Source: Thraustochytrium sp. TN22
Taxonomy: Eukaryota > Sar > Bigyra > Thraustochytrida > Thraustochytriidae
DNA length: 44,790 nt
Assembly (NCBI GenBank): GCA_013306675.1
Contig: JABLUY010000052.1
Location: 116,863 to 161,652, forward strand
Reading direction: 5' to 3'
The notes beneath the pieces were generated by a model, which had not been told where the DNA came from, did no database searches, and saw only the letters and a list, made by a program, of their open reading frames with translations. The translations under genes were made by a program, and so were the position numbers. Below are positions 27,312 through 37,166 of this stretch, in pieces. How positions within the stretch are numbered: the first letter of the stretch is position 1; each line of letters opens with the position of its first letter.

Positions 27312-27865
27312 CGCGCCGGCCCAACCGCGCGAAGCCGCTCTGCGCCGCCCGTCTGCCCGGAGCGGCAGCAGCCTCAGCTGCCGAGTCGCAGCGCATCTTC
27401 ACATCTATCATCATATCTCACCAGCGTCAGCCGGGCGCCAGGTGAAGCGCCGCTCGAGCTCTCCCTGTCGGCGTCAGGACTCGGACTCGGACGGCACGAC
27501 ATCTCTGCGCGCTGCCAGCGCCGCGCCACGCCCGCCCTCCGAGCCTCGTAGCGAGCTCCAGCGCGAGCTCGAAGCTGCTCGACGATGCGAGGCGCGCTGC
27601 AGGAGCATGCGTGCGTCAATGGACGCTGCACCGCGCGCACGCTGGGCGCCGCGTGCGGCAGCGGCGCCTGGGCCTGCGCCGGCAGGACTCGCGCGTCGCC
27701 CGTGGCTGTGACCAGTGAAGTCGCTGCGCTGCGCTGCCAGTGCGCTGCGCTGGAGGCTGCCTGTCCCAGGATTGGGCGGTCCATGGCGAAGTTGGGGTTG
27801 CGCAGAGTTACCGTTCACCAGGGACTTGGGTCAAGCTAGCAAGCGAGCAAGCAAGCAAGCACGCA
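27312..27865. other. Divergent promoter region, MED30-like / meckelin
   Basis: About 550 nt. Overlapping frames exist but none is convincing. A CAAG/GCAA tetranucleotide run (27840-27861) lies immediately before the chosen meckelin ATG. Confidence 0.45.
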
Positions 27866-30800
27866 ATGGGCTCGCGCGAGGCAGCCGCCATGGAGCGCTT
27901 CGAGGCGAGGCGGCTGCGGGCCCTGGGCCCGGCGTCTTCGGGGTTCTTGTCGAGGCCGTCTTCGGGGTTCTTGTCGATGACCTCCTCGAGGGCGGTGCTG
28001 CTGGGCGTGATCGTCTCAGTGGTGCTGGGCGCGGCGCGCGGCGCAGAGAAGAGCATCGCCGTGACCGACTGCAGCGCGGACGAGTACCTGGACACAACGA
28101 ACTTCCAGTGTGTCACGTGCCCGAGTCCGCCCAACATGCCGCTGGCGACGGACGGCCTGGACATGCGTGTACCCGACCTCGAGCAACTGCTGCAGCCGTA
28201 CACGTCGCGGGACTATACGGTGGCGGCCGGGTGCCGGTGCTCCCCGGGCTGGATGGAGAATGAGGACGATCTGTACTCCGCGACGCCATGCCAGACCGCG
28301 GGCGCGCTGAGCAGCTACTGGTGCGACGCCTTCCGCTGCATGGAGTGTCCGACAGCGTCCTCAGTAGAAAACGATGCATGCATGGCGTGCGGGATGGAAA
28401 ACACGACGGACGGCTTGGGCATCTCATATGACGCGGCCTCGCACCAATGCGTGTGCGACGATGCGTCGCACGTACTGCGCGAGCGCGACGCGCACGGCGC
28501 CCTCCTCAACTACAAGGTCTGCGAAGAGTGCCCGGAGGGGTCCGTGCTGCGCACGCTGTACTTGGCGGCACGCGCAGCGGACGGCGTCACGGGCGACCCG
28601 GCTGTGACGGAACGCGATAGCTACATCTGCCAGCCGTGCCCGCACCCGTCCATGATCGTGCACAACAACCGATGCGTGTGCGCGCTCCCATCGGACAATG
28701 CGCCGCTTTGGACGCAAGTCGGTACGGAGGGCGTGGGCGACGGCGTGACCTGCGTGCTCACGTCCGAGCTGGCGTACTCGAACAAGCAGGGCTACGCCGA
28801 AGTCGAGTACACGCACGTGGTGCCATCGACGACGCCAACTGCGGACCTGCGGCGGGTCTTGCAGAGCGAAGGGCCGGGGACGTCGCTCGCGCCGGCGCCG
28901 GCGCCGGCGCCAAGGCAGGCGCGGCTGCGCAGGCGCGAGCTAGCGACCTCGAGGGAGGGCTACAGCACGTACACAGTGCGCAATTCGGTCGTCTTCTCGC
29001 ACTACTTTCCGCTCGCTGGCGCGCGGTGCCGCTACCTGCGGGACACGGACGGTGTACGTGCGTGCCAGACGCTGGCCAATCTGTGCGTGCTGCAGCAGTA
29101 CAATGACGAGACGCCGGCATGCGAGCTGCTCGCGGACATCCACCAGAATCGCAACCAGTGGAACGATGTCTCGTGGGACTGGCGCGAACTAACGCCCTGG
29201 GTTCGCTACGAGAACCTGGCGTCCTCAGTGCTCTCGGACACGGGCATCACCACCGAGTACTCCTTCGACATGGCCAAGAAGTCAGGCACCATGGACTACC
29301 TCCAGTTTGTCCTGGCGCGCTACAGCCTCGACGGCCGCTTCTTGGGCTGGTCCAATGTCACGACAGAGTTTGAGTTTTGTACGCCGACCGAGAACCAAGT
29401 CCCCCAGTGGCGAAACTTCGGCTACGGCTACGGGCGGTCCTATTCGTGCAACCTCTACAACCTGATGAGGTACTTTGACGAGCCGGAATTCTACGACCTG
29501 TACTTGGTGGACCACTCAAACGATGGCCGCCTCTTCCCGGTGCCGGTGCGCAACCGCAACCTGCGCGACGCGGGCAGTTTCCCGAACGAGAACGGAGAGC
29601 TGGCCGAGGAGGCCAACGACGTGCTCACGCGGCGCTTCTTCCTCTACGATCACATCTCCTCCAAGGTGTCAGTGAACGCGGAGCCTTCCGTTGTGCGCTA
29701 TGCCAAGGCCATCAAGCTCACCACAATGGTGCAGGACCTGGTCACGGAGCGCATCTTGCCGCCGGTGCTTGAGATCCTCTACGAGGAGCGCCTGGTGGCG
29801 GACTTTTACAGCGACGGCGTGGACGCGGACGGCGAGCCAAGCGACGACAACACGCACGTGACGCTCACCTTCACAGTCGAGTACACGGAGGACTACGAGG
29901 GTTTCTGGCGGTCGACCTCGGCCTTCTTCGGCATCACCATGACCGTGGTGGGCCTCTTCGGACTGCTGCGCATGTACAACTGGACACGGCGGAACTCCCG
30001 GCTACCGGGCGACACGCCAGTGGACTTTTCTTTCCTCATGCGCGGCGCCTCCTATATGCTGTCAACCTTCTCGCAGGTCTTCTTTTGGTTCCTCTTCGCG
30101 TACGCCTCGTACTTTTTTGTTTTCTTCAAGATGCAGGACAGCGTTCACCTGCTGCTGCCGGTCAACCGCGAGGAGTATGGGTCGGAAAACGACTACTACC
30201 CGTTCATGCTGCTGCTGCAGCTGTGCTTCTTTGGCCAAGTGGCGCGCATGCTCGAGATTGTCATCGTGCAGTCGAATGTGGACATCTTCTTTCTGGACTG
30301 GGAGAAGCCGCGCGGCCGTATTCAGAGCAAGCGCGGCGACGGGACCAAGACCAAGTTTGCGCCCATCAGCGTCTGGCGCACCATCTTCATGGCAAACGAG
30401 TGGAACGAGCTGCAGCGTCTCCGCAAGTACGACCTGGAGTTCGTGCTGCTGCTCTTGGCCACCATCCTTGTTGCCGGTGACGTTCAGTACGCGGCCACGC
30501 CCACGCCAAACTTCCGCGACCTGACGGCAGGCCCACTCAACGTCGTGCTGCGCTTCTTCAACACCTGTTTCTGGTACATGCTCATCACGGCCTCGCAGAT
30601 TCTCTTCAAGTGGCTCATTCAGGACCGCTACATCACCGAACCGCCGACGCACTCGCTCATTGACCTCTGCACCATCGCCAAGGTGTCCATCTTCGTGCTT
30701 GACGAGGAGTACCACGGCTACTACCTGCACTGCAGGTCTCAGCACGAGTTCGCGGACTGCAGCATGTTGGAAATCTCGCGGCAGCTGCGCCAGGAGGAGG

Positions 30801-31393
30801 AGGGCCTCACCACGGACCGCGGGCTTCCGGGCTGTCCGGAGCGCGGGATGCAGGCTTTTGAGATCTACCTCACCGGCGAATGGAAGCGACAGTACAACCA
30901 CATCTTCAGCAGCATGATGGCCGAGGAGATCCAGGGCGCGCACAGTGAGACGGGCTCCTTCTTGCTGCGCGTGCTGCGCCGCAAGAGCGGGCGCCCGGTC
31001 GCGGAGAAGCTTGTGCGCGCCTCGCGCAAGCTGTCCGCCTTCCTGCGCACCTTTGTGGACCAAGACACCTCCGAGTATCCGATCCAGCATCGCGAACAGA
31101 CCTTCTTCCATCGGTTCCTGCACACGCCGCCGGAGATGATGAACTCCAAGGACAACATATTCTTCCCGGACCGCTTCTACCAGTACGACCGCGTGCTGCT
31201 CTACGGACAGACGTGGAACCTCGTTCTCTTCAACATGCTCTGCATTACCACCTTCGACCTCTGGTGGGACGACACCACGCTCTCCATCTTTGCCGCCTTT
31301 CTGCTCGATCGCTTCTTCCTTGTCATTCGCGAGCTCTTTGGAAACGCCAACCTATCCCAGAAGACGCTCGTCGATGACAGATTCCTCGTGTAA
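27866..31393 (+). CDS. TMEM67: Meckelin (TMEM67/MKS3)
   Basis: About 1175 residues (human about 995). A signal-peptide-like segment (MTSSRAVLLGVIVSVVLG) follows a short repeat; its own ATG at 27977 is an alternative start. Residues about 70-320 are the cysteine-rich domain (CSADEYLDTTNFQCVTC, CDAFRCMECP, CEECPEGSV). A Pro/Ala/Arg linker precedes the conserved beta-rich region. Several membrane segments follow from about residue 690 (FFGITMTVVGLFGLL, FFWFLFAYASYFFVFF), and the meckelin hallmark VWRTIFMANEWNELQ preceded by DIFFLDWEKPRGR is present. The C-terminus ends NLSQKTLVDDRFLV, complete for the family. Meckelin sits at the ciliary transition zone with other MKS proteins and affects ciliary membrane composition; loss in humans causes Meckel syndrome. 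No intron interrupts the frame. Its presence implies a ciliated cell stage. Confidence 0.93.
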   Translation: MGSREAAAMERFEARRLRALGPASSGFLSRPSSGFLSMTSSRAVLLGVIVSVVLGAARGAEKSIAVTDCSADEYLDTTNFQCVTCPSPPNMPLATDGLDMRVPDLEQLLQPYTSRDYTVAAGCRCSPGWMENEDDLYSATPCQTAGALSSYWCDAFRCMECPTASSVENDACMACGMENTTDGLGISYDAASHQCVCDDASHVLRERDAHGALLNYKVCEECPEGSVLRTLYLAARAADGVTGDPAVTERDSYICQPCPHPSMIVHNNRCVCALPSDNAPLWTQVGTEGVGDGVTCVLTSELAYSNKQGYAEVEYTHVVPSTTPTADLRRVLQSEGPGTSLAPAPAPAPRQARLRRRELATSREGYSTYTVRNSVVFSHYFPLAGARCRYLRDTDGVRACQTLANLCVLQQYNDETPACELLADIHQNRNQWNDVSWDWRELTPWVRYENLASSVLSDTGITTEYSFDMAKKSGTMDYLQFVLARYSLDGRFLGWSNVTTEFEFCTPTENQVPQWRNFGYGYGRSYSCNLYNLMRYFDEPEFYDLYLVDHSNDGRLFPVPVRNRNLRDAGSFPNENGELAEEANDVLTRRFFLYDHISSKVSVNAEPSVVRYAKAIKLTTMVQDLVTERILPPVLEILYEERLVADFYSDGVDADGEPSDDNTHVTLTFTVEYTEDYEGFWRSTSAFFGITMTVVGLFGLLRMYNWTRRNSRLPGDTPVDFSFLMRGASYMLSTFSQVFFWFLFAYASYFFVFFKMQDSVHLLLPVNREEYGSENDYYPFMLLLQLCFFGQVARMLEIVIVQSNVDIFFLDWEKPRGRIQSKRGDGTKTKFAPISVWRTIFMANEWNELQRLRKYDLEFVLLLLATILVAGDVQYAATPTPNFRDLTAGPLNVVLRFFNTCFWYMLITASQILFKWLIQDRYITEPPTHSLIDLCTIAKVSIFVLDEEYHGYYLHCRSQHEFADCSMLEISRQLRQEEEGLTTDRGLPGCPERGMQAFEIYLTGEWKRQYNHIFSSMMAEEIQGAHSETGSFLLRVLRRKSGRPVAEKLVRASRKLSAFLRTFVDQDTSEYPIQHREQTFFHRFLHTPPEMMNSKDNIFFPDRFYQYDRVLLYGQTWNLVLFNMLCITTFDLWWDDTTLSIFAAFLLDRFFLVIRELFGNANLSQKTLVDDRFLV
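27934..27977 (+). repeat. 24-nt direct repeat in the meckelin N-terminus
   Basis: GTCTTCGGGGTTCTTGTCGA occurs at 27934 and again at 27958, giving SSGFLS twice in frame. The second copy ends at the internal ATG of the signal peptide. Confidence 0.85.
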
Positions 31394-31668
31394 AGTAAGA
31401 ACATGCTACAAGAATGGGCGACCTGGTATGACACTGCCTGCAGAGTTTATGACACGAAGTACAACAACAGCAAGCAGGCAAGTCACGAAACGTCACATCA
31501 CGTGTGGTGCTTGCTTCGCAATAATACAGCGAGGAAAGAGCATGAGGGCGCCACCTTGCATCATCCGATGTGTGAGCGGGAGAAGCTCTCGTGATACTTG
31601 AACTCGATTCGCAACGCCGCGATCGTCGGGGATGGCGATGTCCTCACGACGTCCGACAATATGGGCGG
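31394..31668. other. Convergent 3' region, meckelin / DENN-ENTH
   Basis: About 275 nt, lower in GC than the genes, with no gene recognised. It should contain both 3' untranslated regions. Confidence 0.45.
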
Positions 31669-32569
31669 TCACTCGCGATGCTCAAACTTGCTTCGCAACG
31701 CGGCAATCGACGAGGACGCCGACGAGGTTGTCTCCGCATCATCGGACGATGCTGCTGTCTTGAGGTCCTGCTTTTCTTGCTGCTGGGGCTGGAAGCGGGA
31801 CGCCAAGTCCGCCACACGGTGTGGCGTCGCGGCGGTAGCTTGCGAAAGCGGCCGCTCCGTCAAGCTTGGCCTCGCTGGTGAAGCGGCGTCCGTGTCCTTG
31901 GTCTTGCCACGCTGTTGGAAGCGCGAGGCGAGCTCCGACACATGCGGAGGGGTGCTGACCTCCTCGGCAGGCTTCGATGGCGACGAGGACGGTGATGGTG
32001 AATGCGGCGCGCTATCGCTCTTCTGCTGGAAGCGCGACGCCAAGTCTGCGACGCTGCGCGGCCGCTCCGAAGGACCTCGGCTCGACGGGGCAAAAGTGGC
32101 GGTAGCACTGCCTTCACGGGGCACTGCGCCTTCGGATTTGACTCGAGGAAGCATTTTGCGCTCCGGAGGGGACGCGCTCTGCGGGGGTACGGCTGCAGTG
32201 ACGATGTCCTCCTCGGCAGCCTCGTCATCCTCTTTGGCTGGAGGGCTCCTGGAGGGCGGCGGCGGCCTCGACCCGGACTGCCGTCGTGGAAGACTCGTCT
32301 TGGTGGGCGGCGGCGGGCGCGAGGTGGTGGACTTGGACTTTTGCGGCGGCGGCGGCCTAGAGCCGCTGGACCCCGCGGTATGCGGCCGGGCTGTGGCCGC
32401 GCTACTTCGAGCGCGCACCTGCGCCTGAGCCGAAGCATCCTCGTCCAGGTCGCCCTGGGACGAGGAGGACGAGAATGAGCGAGTACGCTGCGGCGGGCTA
32501 CGTCGCGGCGGCGGTGCTCGCGTGGGGGCGAGTGGCTCGCTGCTGCTCAGCATCTCAAAGGCCCGCGGC

Positions 32570-32607
<38 letters not shown>

Positions 32608-35007
32608 ACCTATCGACGCTGTCTCAAAGGCTCGCGCCGGGGGCGGAGGTGGTGGGGGCGTGCCCGATGGTTTAGGAGGCGGCGGCGGGGGCGTGCCAGA
32701 CGGCTTCGGAGGCGGCGGCGGCGGAGGAGGAGGACCAACGCCCGAAGTCGGCGGCTTGGGCGGCATGGGTGGTGGCACCTCGGGCTGCAGCGGCTCGTGG
32801 GACGCAGCTGCAAAGGACGTAGCTGCCTGCGACGCCAATGCCGGAGCAGGAACATAGGTGGAGAGCCCAAGGAGATCGGCAGACTTGCGCGGGGGTATGG
32901 GCGGGCGTTCCAGCATGTCTGGGGTGAGCGGCGGCTTGAGCGGGATGTTGGGCGCAAAAACGTGCTCATGCAGGTCGCGGAAGCCAGGAATGGGCGCCGC
33001 GGCATAACGCAGATTGCGCAACTGCGCGTCGGACTCCTTCCGGCGCGAAGCGAGGAAGAGGCGATGGCCGCCCTGGGGCGCGCGCTCCCAGCACAACGTC
33101 CGGCGGTCCATGAGAGTGTGGAAGACAACAGCGGCGGCGCGGTGCAGTTGCTTGATGGACTCGATGGAGCGGGCACGGCGCAAGTCGCCACCAAGGCGAA
33201 GCAGGCGCGCGATGAGGTCAATGTGGCGCCAGGCGGAGGCCAGGGTGACCTCGGAGCCGGCGGAGAGCAGGAAGCGCAGCAGCAGCATGGCGTTGTAGCC
33301 GCCTCGCCACGCCTTGGGCGTGGTCTGCGCGACGCGGCGCCAGATGGCCTTGTTGGTGGCGACTGCGACACTGACATTGTAGGAGCGGCGCGCGAGCTTG
33401 TTGAAGGCCTCGTCGGTGTCCGGGTCGAACTTGGGGTTGGTTCGGATTGACGTGGGCATGGCGAGCAGCGCCTCGTTTATGGCGGCCTGCGGTGTGTGGC
33501 AAGTGCGCACCGGGAGCGCTCTGGCGAAGACGCGCTTGATATCGGCCCAAGGCGGGTCGGCACCGTGAACCTGGTCGCAGACGGAGAAGAAGACGCGGTC
33601 TTCGAGCGCCTGGAGCTCGCGCATCTCGGCCTCGCGGCGGAAGCCGCCCGTGGCAGCGGAGGTGGCGCTGGCCGCGGGCAGCTGGCTGCGACGCTGGCTG
33701 CGGTGCTCGACGAGGCGCTCGACGTAATGATTGAACATTTGTGTGTGCGCGAAAATGCGGCAGAAGCGCTGCAGAGAGGGGTCGGCGACGCGAGCCACGA
33801 AAGCCTCCTTGTGAATTTCGCCCGAACGAGCGTCGACGTCACGGTCCGCACGGCCGAATACGTACACGAAAAAGGCCATCCAGCAGGTGCGCATGGCCTG
33901 CTCGTCAACGTGGCGCGTGCCGCCGCCACCGGACCTGTTGCAAAGCGCCTGGACGTCGGCGGCGAAGATGGAGGAGATACGTTGCGGCTCCTCGGCGCGC
34001 GCGCGGTCGGGGCGCGCGCGCGCGGCCAGGCCCTTGTCGGGCGAGAGCTCGCCGAGCGGCGTCAGCTCCTGGCTATGAATAAGATTGCGGTCGAGGTCCA
34101 CCTTGATCACGCTGCCGAGCGGCAGGTGCTGGAGGCGCGGCTCGAGCGCGCGCACGACGCCGACAATGTAGGGCGACGGCGCGCCAAGGTAGTCGAGCAG
34201 GTGCTCTGGCATGAGCGGGACGAGCATGTGCTGCCAGACGAACGGGTAGATGAGTGCGAGGATGCCGTGAATGATGGTCGAGATGACGGACTCGCGCTCG
34301 CTGATGAAAATGAGGCGATTCTCGTTCATGACGAGCCCGACCAGGTGGTGCACGAGCTGCGCGGACAGGTGCCTGAAGACCAGGTGCACATGGCCCTTTT
34401 CGTGAAGGAGCGGGCGCGTGAACCTGTAGTCGCACATGACGCCACCGACGGGGCTGCGCACGCGAAAGTGGGCGCCCGGTGGCGGTGGCGGGTTCATCCC
34501 GGCCAGCGCGTGCAGGAGGCCGGTGGCGGCCTCGGGCTCGAGCAAGAGGCGCGCCTCCACGCAGTCCAGGATGCGGAGAAAGAGGTCGACCTCGAAGCGG
34601 CGAGTCATGAAGCAGAGCACCTCTGGGAATCTGGCCTCGGCGTCGGCGCGTCGCGGGTACTTGCCTGTGGGCAGCACCTTGCGGCAGAATCCGTACATGT
34701 ACTCGCCCGTCTGCATCGTGAGCGCGAAGACATAGGTGTACGGCTTGAGGTATTGCCTGCGCGTCTCAAAGCTGAGTCGCGGGAAGCAAAAAACAGGCAT
34801 GCCCGCGACGCCCTCCTGCACGCCCTCCAGCTCCGCCTTGCCCTCCGGGAACTGCCACTTGAGCACGGCCCTGCGCTTCTCGCCGGCGCTCTCCTGCACC
34901 GCGGCCACCAGGAAGCTTTCAAACAGCGGCCGCTGCTGCAGCACCGCCGCGCCCTGCGGCTGCAATTGCTGCGGCGGCATTTGCTGCGCCTGCTGCTGCC
35001 TCTGCAT
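31669..35007 (-). CDS. DENN-domain protein fused to an ENTH-like domain
   Basis: About 1112 residues from MQRQQQAQQMPPQQ. Residues about 27-450 form the tripartite DENN module: uDENN (LFESFLVAAVQE, PVFCFPRLSFETRR), core DENN (NENRLIFISERESVISTIIH, LIYPFVWQHMLVPLMPEHLL, LGAPSPYIVGV) and dDENN. DENN proteins activate Rab GTPases. After it, residues about 515-650 match an ENTH fold: LARRSYNVSVAVATNKAIWR, AWRGGYNAMLLLRFLLSAGS and a following helix IDLIARLLRLGG align with epsin (LTYNVVAFSEIMSMIWKR, NWRHVYKAMTLMEYLIKTGS). ENTH domains bind phosphoinositides at coated pits. The C-terminal part has poly-Pro runs, then the repeated motif LASRFQQ (three clear copies and one weaker). Upstream of the ATG the frame stays open but is Arg/Gly-rich. 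The stop is 276 nt from the meckelin stop. Confidence 0.8.
32570..32740 (-). repeat. Polyproline-coding repeat
   Basis: CCG/CCT/CCA tracts give runs of 7-13 prolines separated by KPSGT and RAFE, resembling the FH1-type profilin/SH3/WW ligands. The WW/SH3 scaffold at 1121-7980 could in principle bind such runs. Confidence 0.75.
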
Positions 35008-35717
35008 TCCCCCTCCCTCCCGCGCGCCAGGCCGGCCTCCAAGGCGTCGTCCTCCGCGTCGCCGAGCTTGCTCGTCCCAGCCGCGCCGCGTCGCCCGCCC
35101 TGCGCCGCGCCGCGCCGCGCCGCGCCGCGCCGCGCCGCGCCGCCGCGAGGGCCGCCTCGCGCGCCGCGGCCCGCCGCCGCGGCCCCGCGCGCGCCCTCGC
35201 GGTCTGCCCGCGGCGCGCGCGCGCGCGTTCAAAATTCGAAATCCGAAGCTGCGCCGCTGGGAGCTCAGCCGAGTCAGGTCAGGCTGCGCGAGCTTGCTTG
35301 CCGCACGTGGTACTATCTAACAGCCACGGTACCATGGTAAGGTTAACGAAGTAGTAACACGACGAAAGCAACTCGAAGGCTGGCTAGCTCTAAGTTGAGC
35401 AGGGCCGCGCCCAACACCTTCTGGGCACGGCGGTTGGGCGACTTTGGACTCTCGGCGCCAAGTGGCGGCGGCGGCGGCGGCCAGTGGCGGCTTGGCCCAG
35501 AAAGTCGACCTCCCGGGCGCTGGCACTGGCAGTGGATCCGCACTGCGCGCGCAAAGCAAAGCGAGCAGCGGGCACTGGCACCACCCATCCCGGTCAACGG
35601 CGGGCGAGGAAAGGTCGCGGGCGGGCGGGCGGCTGGCGGCGCAGAGCGGGATCGAGGCAGGCAGCGGGGAGGCGCGCGAGCCGGCAGGCTGGCAGGTGGC
35701 GGAGCGCGGGAGGGAGG
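35008..35717. other. Divergent promoter region, DENN-ENTH / ADSL
   Basis: About 710 nt. It holds a GCGCC pentamer repeat at 35102-35148, a CGCGCG run near 35215-35228 and GGCTGGCTAGC near 35379. No gene is seen. The ADSL frame stays open upstream of its ATG but shows no family sequence there. Confidence 0.5.
35102..35148. repeat. GCGCC-type pentamer tandem repeat
   Basis: About nine perfect CGCGC/CGCCG-type pentamers, just 5' of the DENN-ENTH gene start. It is of the same type as the block in the WW-gene intron. Confidence 0.8.
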
Positions 35718-37166
35718 ATGGAGGCCGCCAGGATGGACGACGTGTACGAGAACCCGCTGACGAAGCGGTACGCGTCGGCGGAGATGAGCTTCTTGTGGAG
35801 CGCGGACAAGAAGTTCTCGACGTGGCGGCGGATCTGGCTGGCGCTGGCGGAGAGCGAGCAGGAGCTCGGGCTGGAGATCTCGGACGAGCAGCTGGAGGAG
35901 ATGCGCGCGAACCTGCTCAACATCAACTACGAGTACGCGGAGATGATGGAGAAGGAGCTGCGCCATGACGTCATGTCGCACATTCACGCGTGGGGCGAGC
36001 AGTGCCCCAAGGCGCGACCGGTGATCCACCTGGGTGCCACGAGCTGCTTCGTGGTGGACAACACGGAGCAGATCCAAATGTTCGAGTCGCTGGAGCTCGT
36101 GCACCAGAAGCTGCTCGTGCTCATGAGCCGGCTCTCGGAGTTCGCCATGGAGAACCGGTCGCGGCCGACGCTGGGCTTCACGCACTACCAGCCCGCGCAG
36201 CTCGTGACGGTGGGCAAGCGCGCGTCGCTCTGGCTGCAGGACTTTCTGCTGGACTTTCAGCACCTGGAGCGCGAGATGAACATCCCGCTGCGCGGCGTCA
36301 AGGGCACCACGGGCACGCAGGCGAGCTTCCTGGAGCTCTTCGACGGCGACCACGACAAGGTGCTGCAGCTGAACCAGCTTGTGCTGCGCCGGCTTGGTTT
36401 TGAGAAGTCCATCGCGGTCTCGGGCCAGACATACACGCGCAAGCTCGACTTTTACATCCTCACGGTGCTCTCCGGCCTGGCGCAGTCGGCGCACAAGATG
36501 TGCACGGACATTCGCCTGCTGGCGAACCTCAAGGAGATCGAGGAGCCCTTTGGCAAGAAGCAGGTGGGCTCCTCGGCCATGGCGTACAAGCGCAACCCGA
36601 TGCGCTCGGAGCGCGTCTGTTCGCTGGCGCGCTACGTCATGTGCCTGCTGCAGAACACCGCCATGACGCACAGCACGCAGTGGATGGAGCGCACCCTCGA
36701 TGACTCTGCGAACCGCCGCCTCGTGCTGCCGGAGGCCTTTCTGGCCACGGACGCCCTGCTCACCATTTGCATTGACGTCGTCACCGGCCTGCACGTGTGG
36801 CCCAAGGTCATCGAGGCGCGCGTGCAGAGCGAGCTGCCCTTTATGGCCACCGAGAACATCCTCATGGAGGCCGTCAAGCACGGCGGCGACCGTCAGACGC
36901 TGCACGAGGTCATTCGCGAGCACTCCATGGCCGCGGCCCGCGTGGTCAAGGGCGAGGGCGGCGCCAACGACCTCATGGAGCGCATCCAGGGAGACGACCG
37001 CTTCTCCGCCATCCATGACAAGCTCCATGAGATCCTCGACCCGCTCAACTTCGTCGGCCGTGCGCCCGAGCAGGTGCAGGACTTTATCGCTACCGAAGTC
37101 CAGCCGGTCCTCGATGCCAACGTCAAGGTGATTGATGACTTCGTCGACAGCCAGCTCAAGGTTTGA
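35718..37166 (+). CDS. ADSL: Adenylosuccinate lyase
   Basis: A 482-residue enzyme (human 484). It cleaves SAICAR and adenylosuccinate to release fumarate in purine synthesis. The sequence is intact: HLGATSCFVVDNTE, FTHYQPAQLVTVGKRA, RGVKGTTGTQASFLELF and the fumarase/aspartase superfamily signature GSSAMAYKRNPMRSE, where the usual AMPYKRNP has Ala in place of Pro. WMERTLDDSANRR and FMATENILMEAVK follow, and it ends DDFVDSQLKV. The version resembles the animal type rather than the short bacterial PurB. MDDVYENPLTKRY, the conserved N-terminus, starts five codons after the chosen ATG, so either methionine could be used. There is no intron. A decayed copy of its own 3' end lies about 120 nt downstream. 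Confidence 0.95.
   Translation: MEAARMDDVYENPLTKRYASAEMSFLWSADKKFSTWRRIWLALAESEQELGLEISDEQLEEMRANLLNINYEYAEMMEKELRHDVMSHIHAWGEQCPKARPVIHLGATSCFVVDNTEQIQMFESLELVHQKLLVLMSRLSEFAMENRSRPTLGFTHYQPAQLVTVGKRASLWLQDFLLDFQHLEREMNIPLRGVKGTTGTQASFLELFDGDHDKVLQLNQLVLRRLGFEKSIAVSGQTYTRKLDFYILTVLSGLAQSAHKMCTDIRLLANLKEIEEPFGKKQVGSSAMAYKRNPMRSERVCSLARYVMCLLQNTAMTHSTQWMERTLDDSANRRLVLPEAFLATDALLTICIDVVTGLHVWPKVIEARVQSELPFMATENILMEAVKHGGDRQTLHEVIREHSMAAARVVKGEGGANDLMERIQGDDRFSAIHDKLHEILDPLNFVGRAPEQVQDFIATEVQPVLDANVKVIDDFVDSQLKV

Noticed and set aside
33496-35340. 614-residue plus-strand frame opposite the DENN-ENTH gene
   Set aside because: It is antisense to a gene with clear domains; its His/Glu/Val-rich text is typical of the complement of GC-ending codons.
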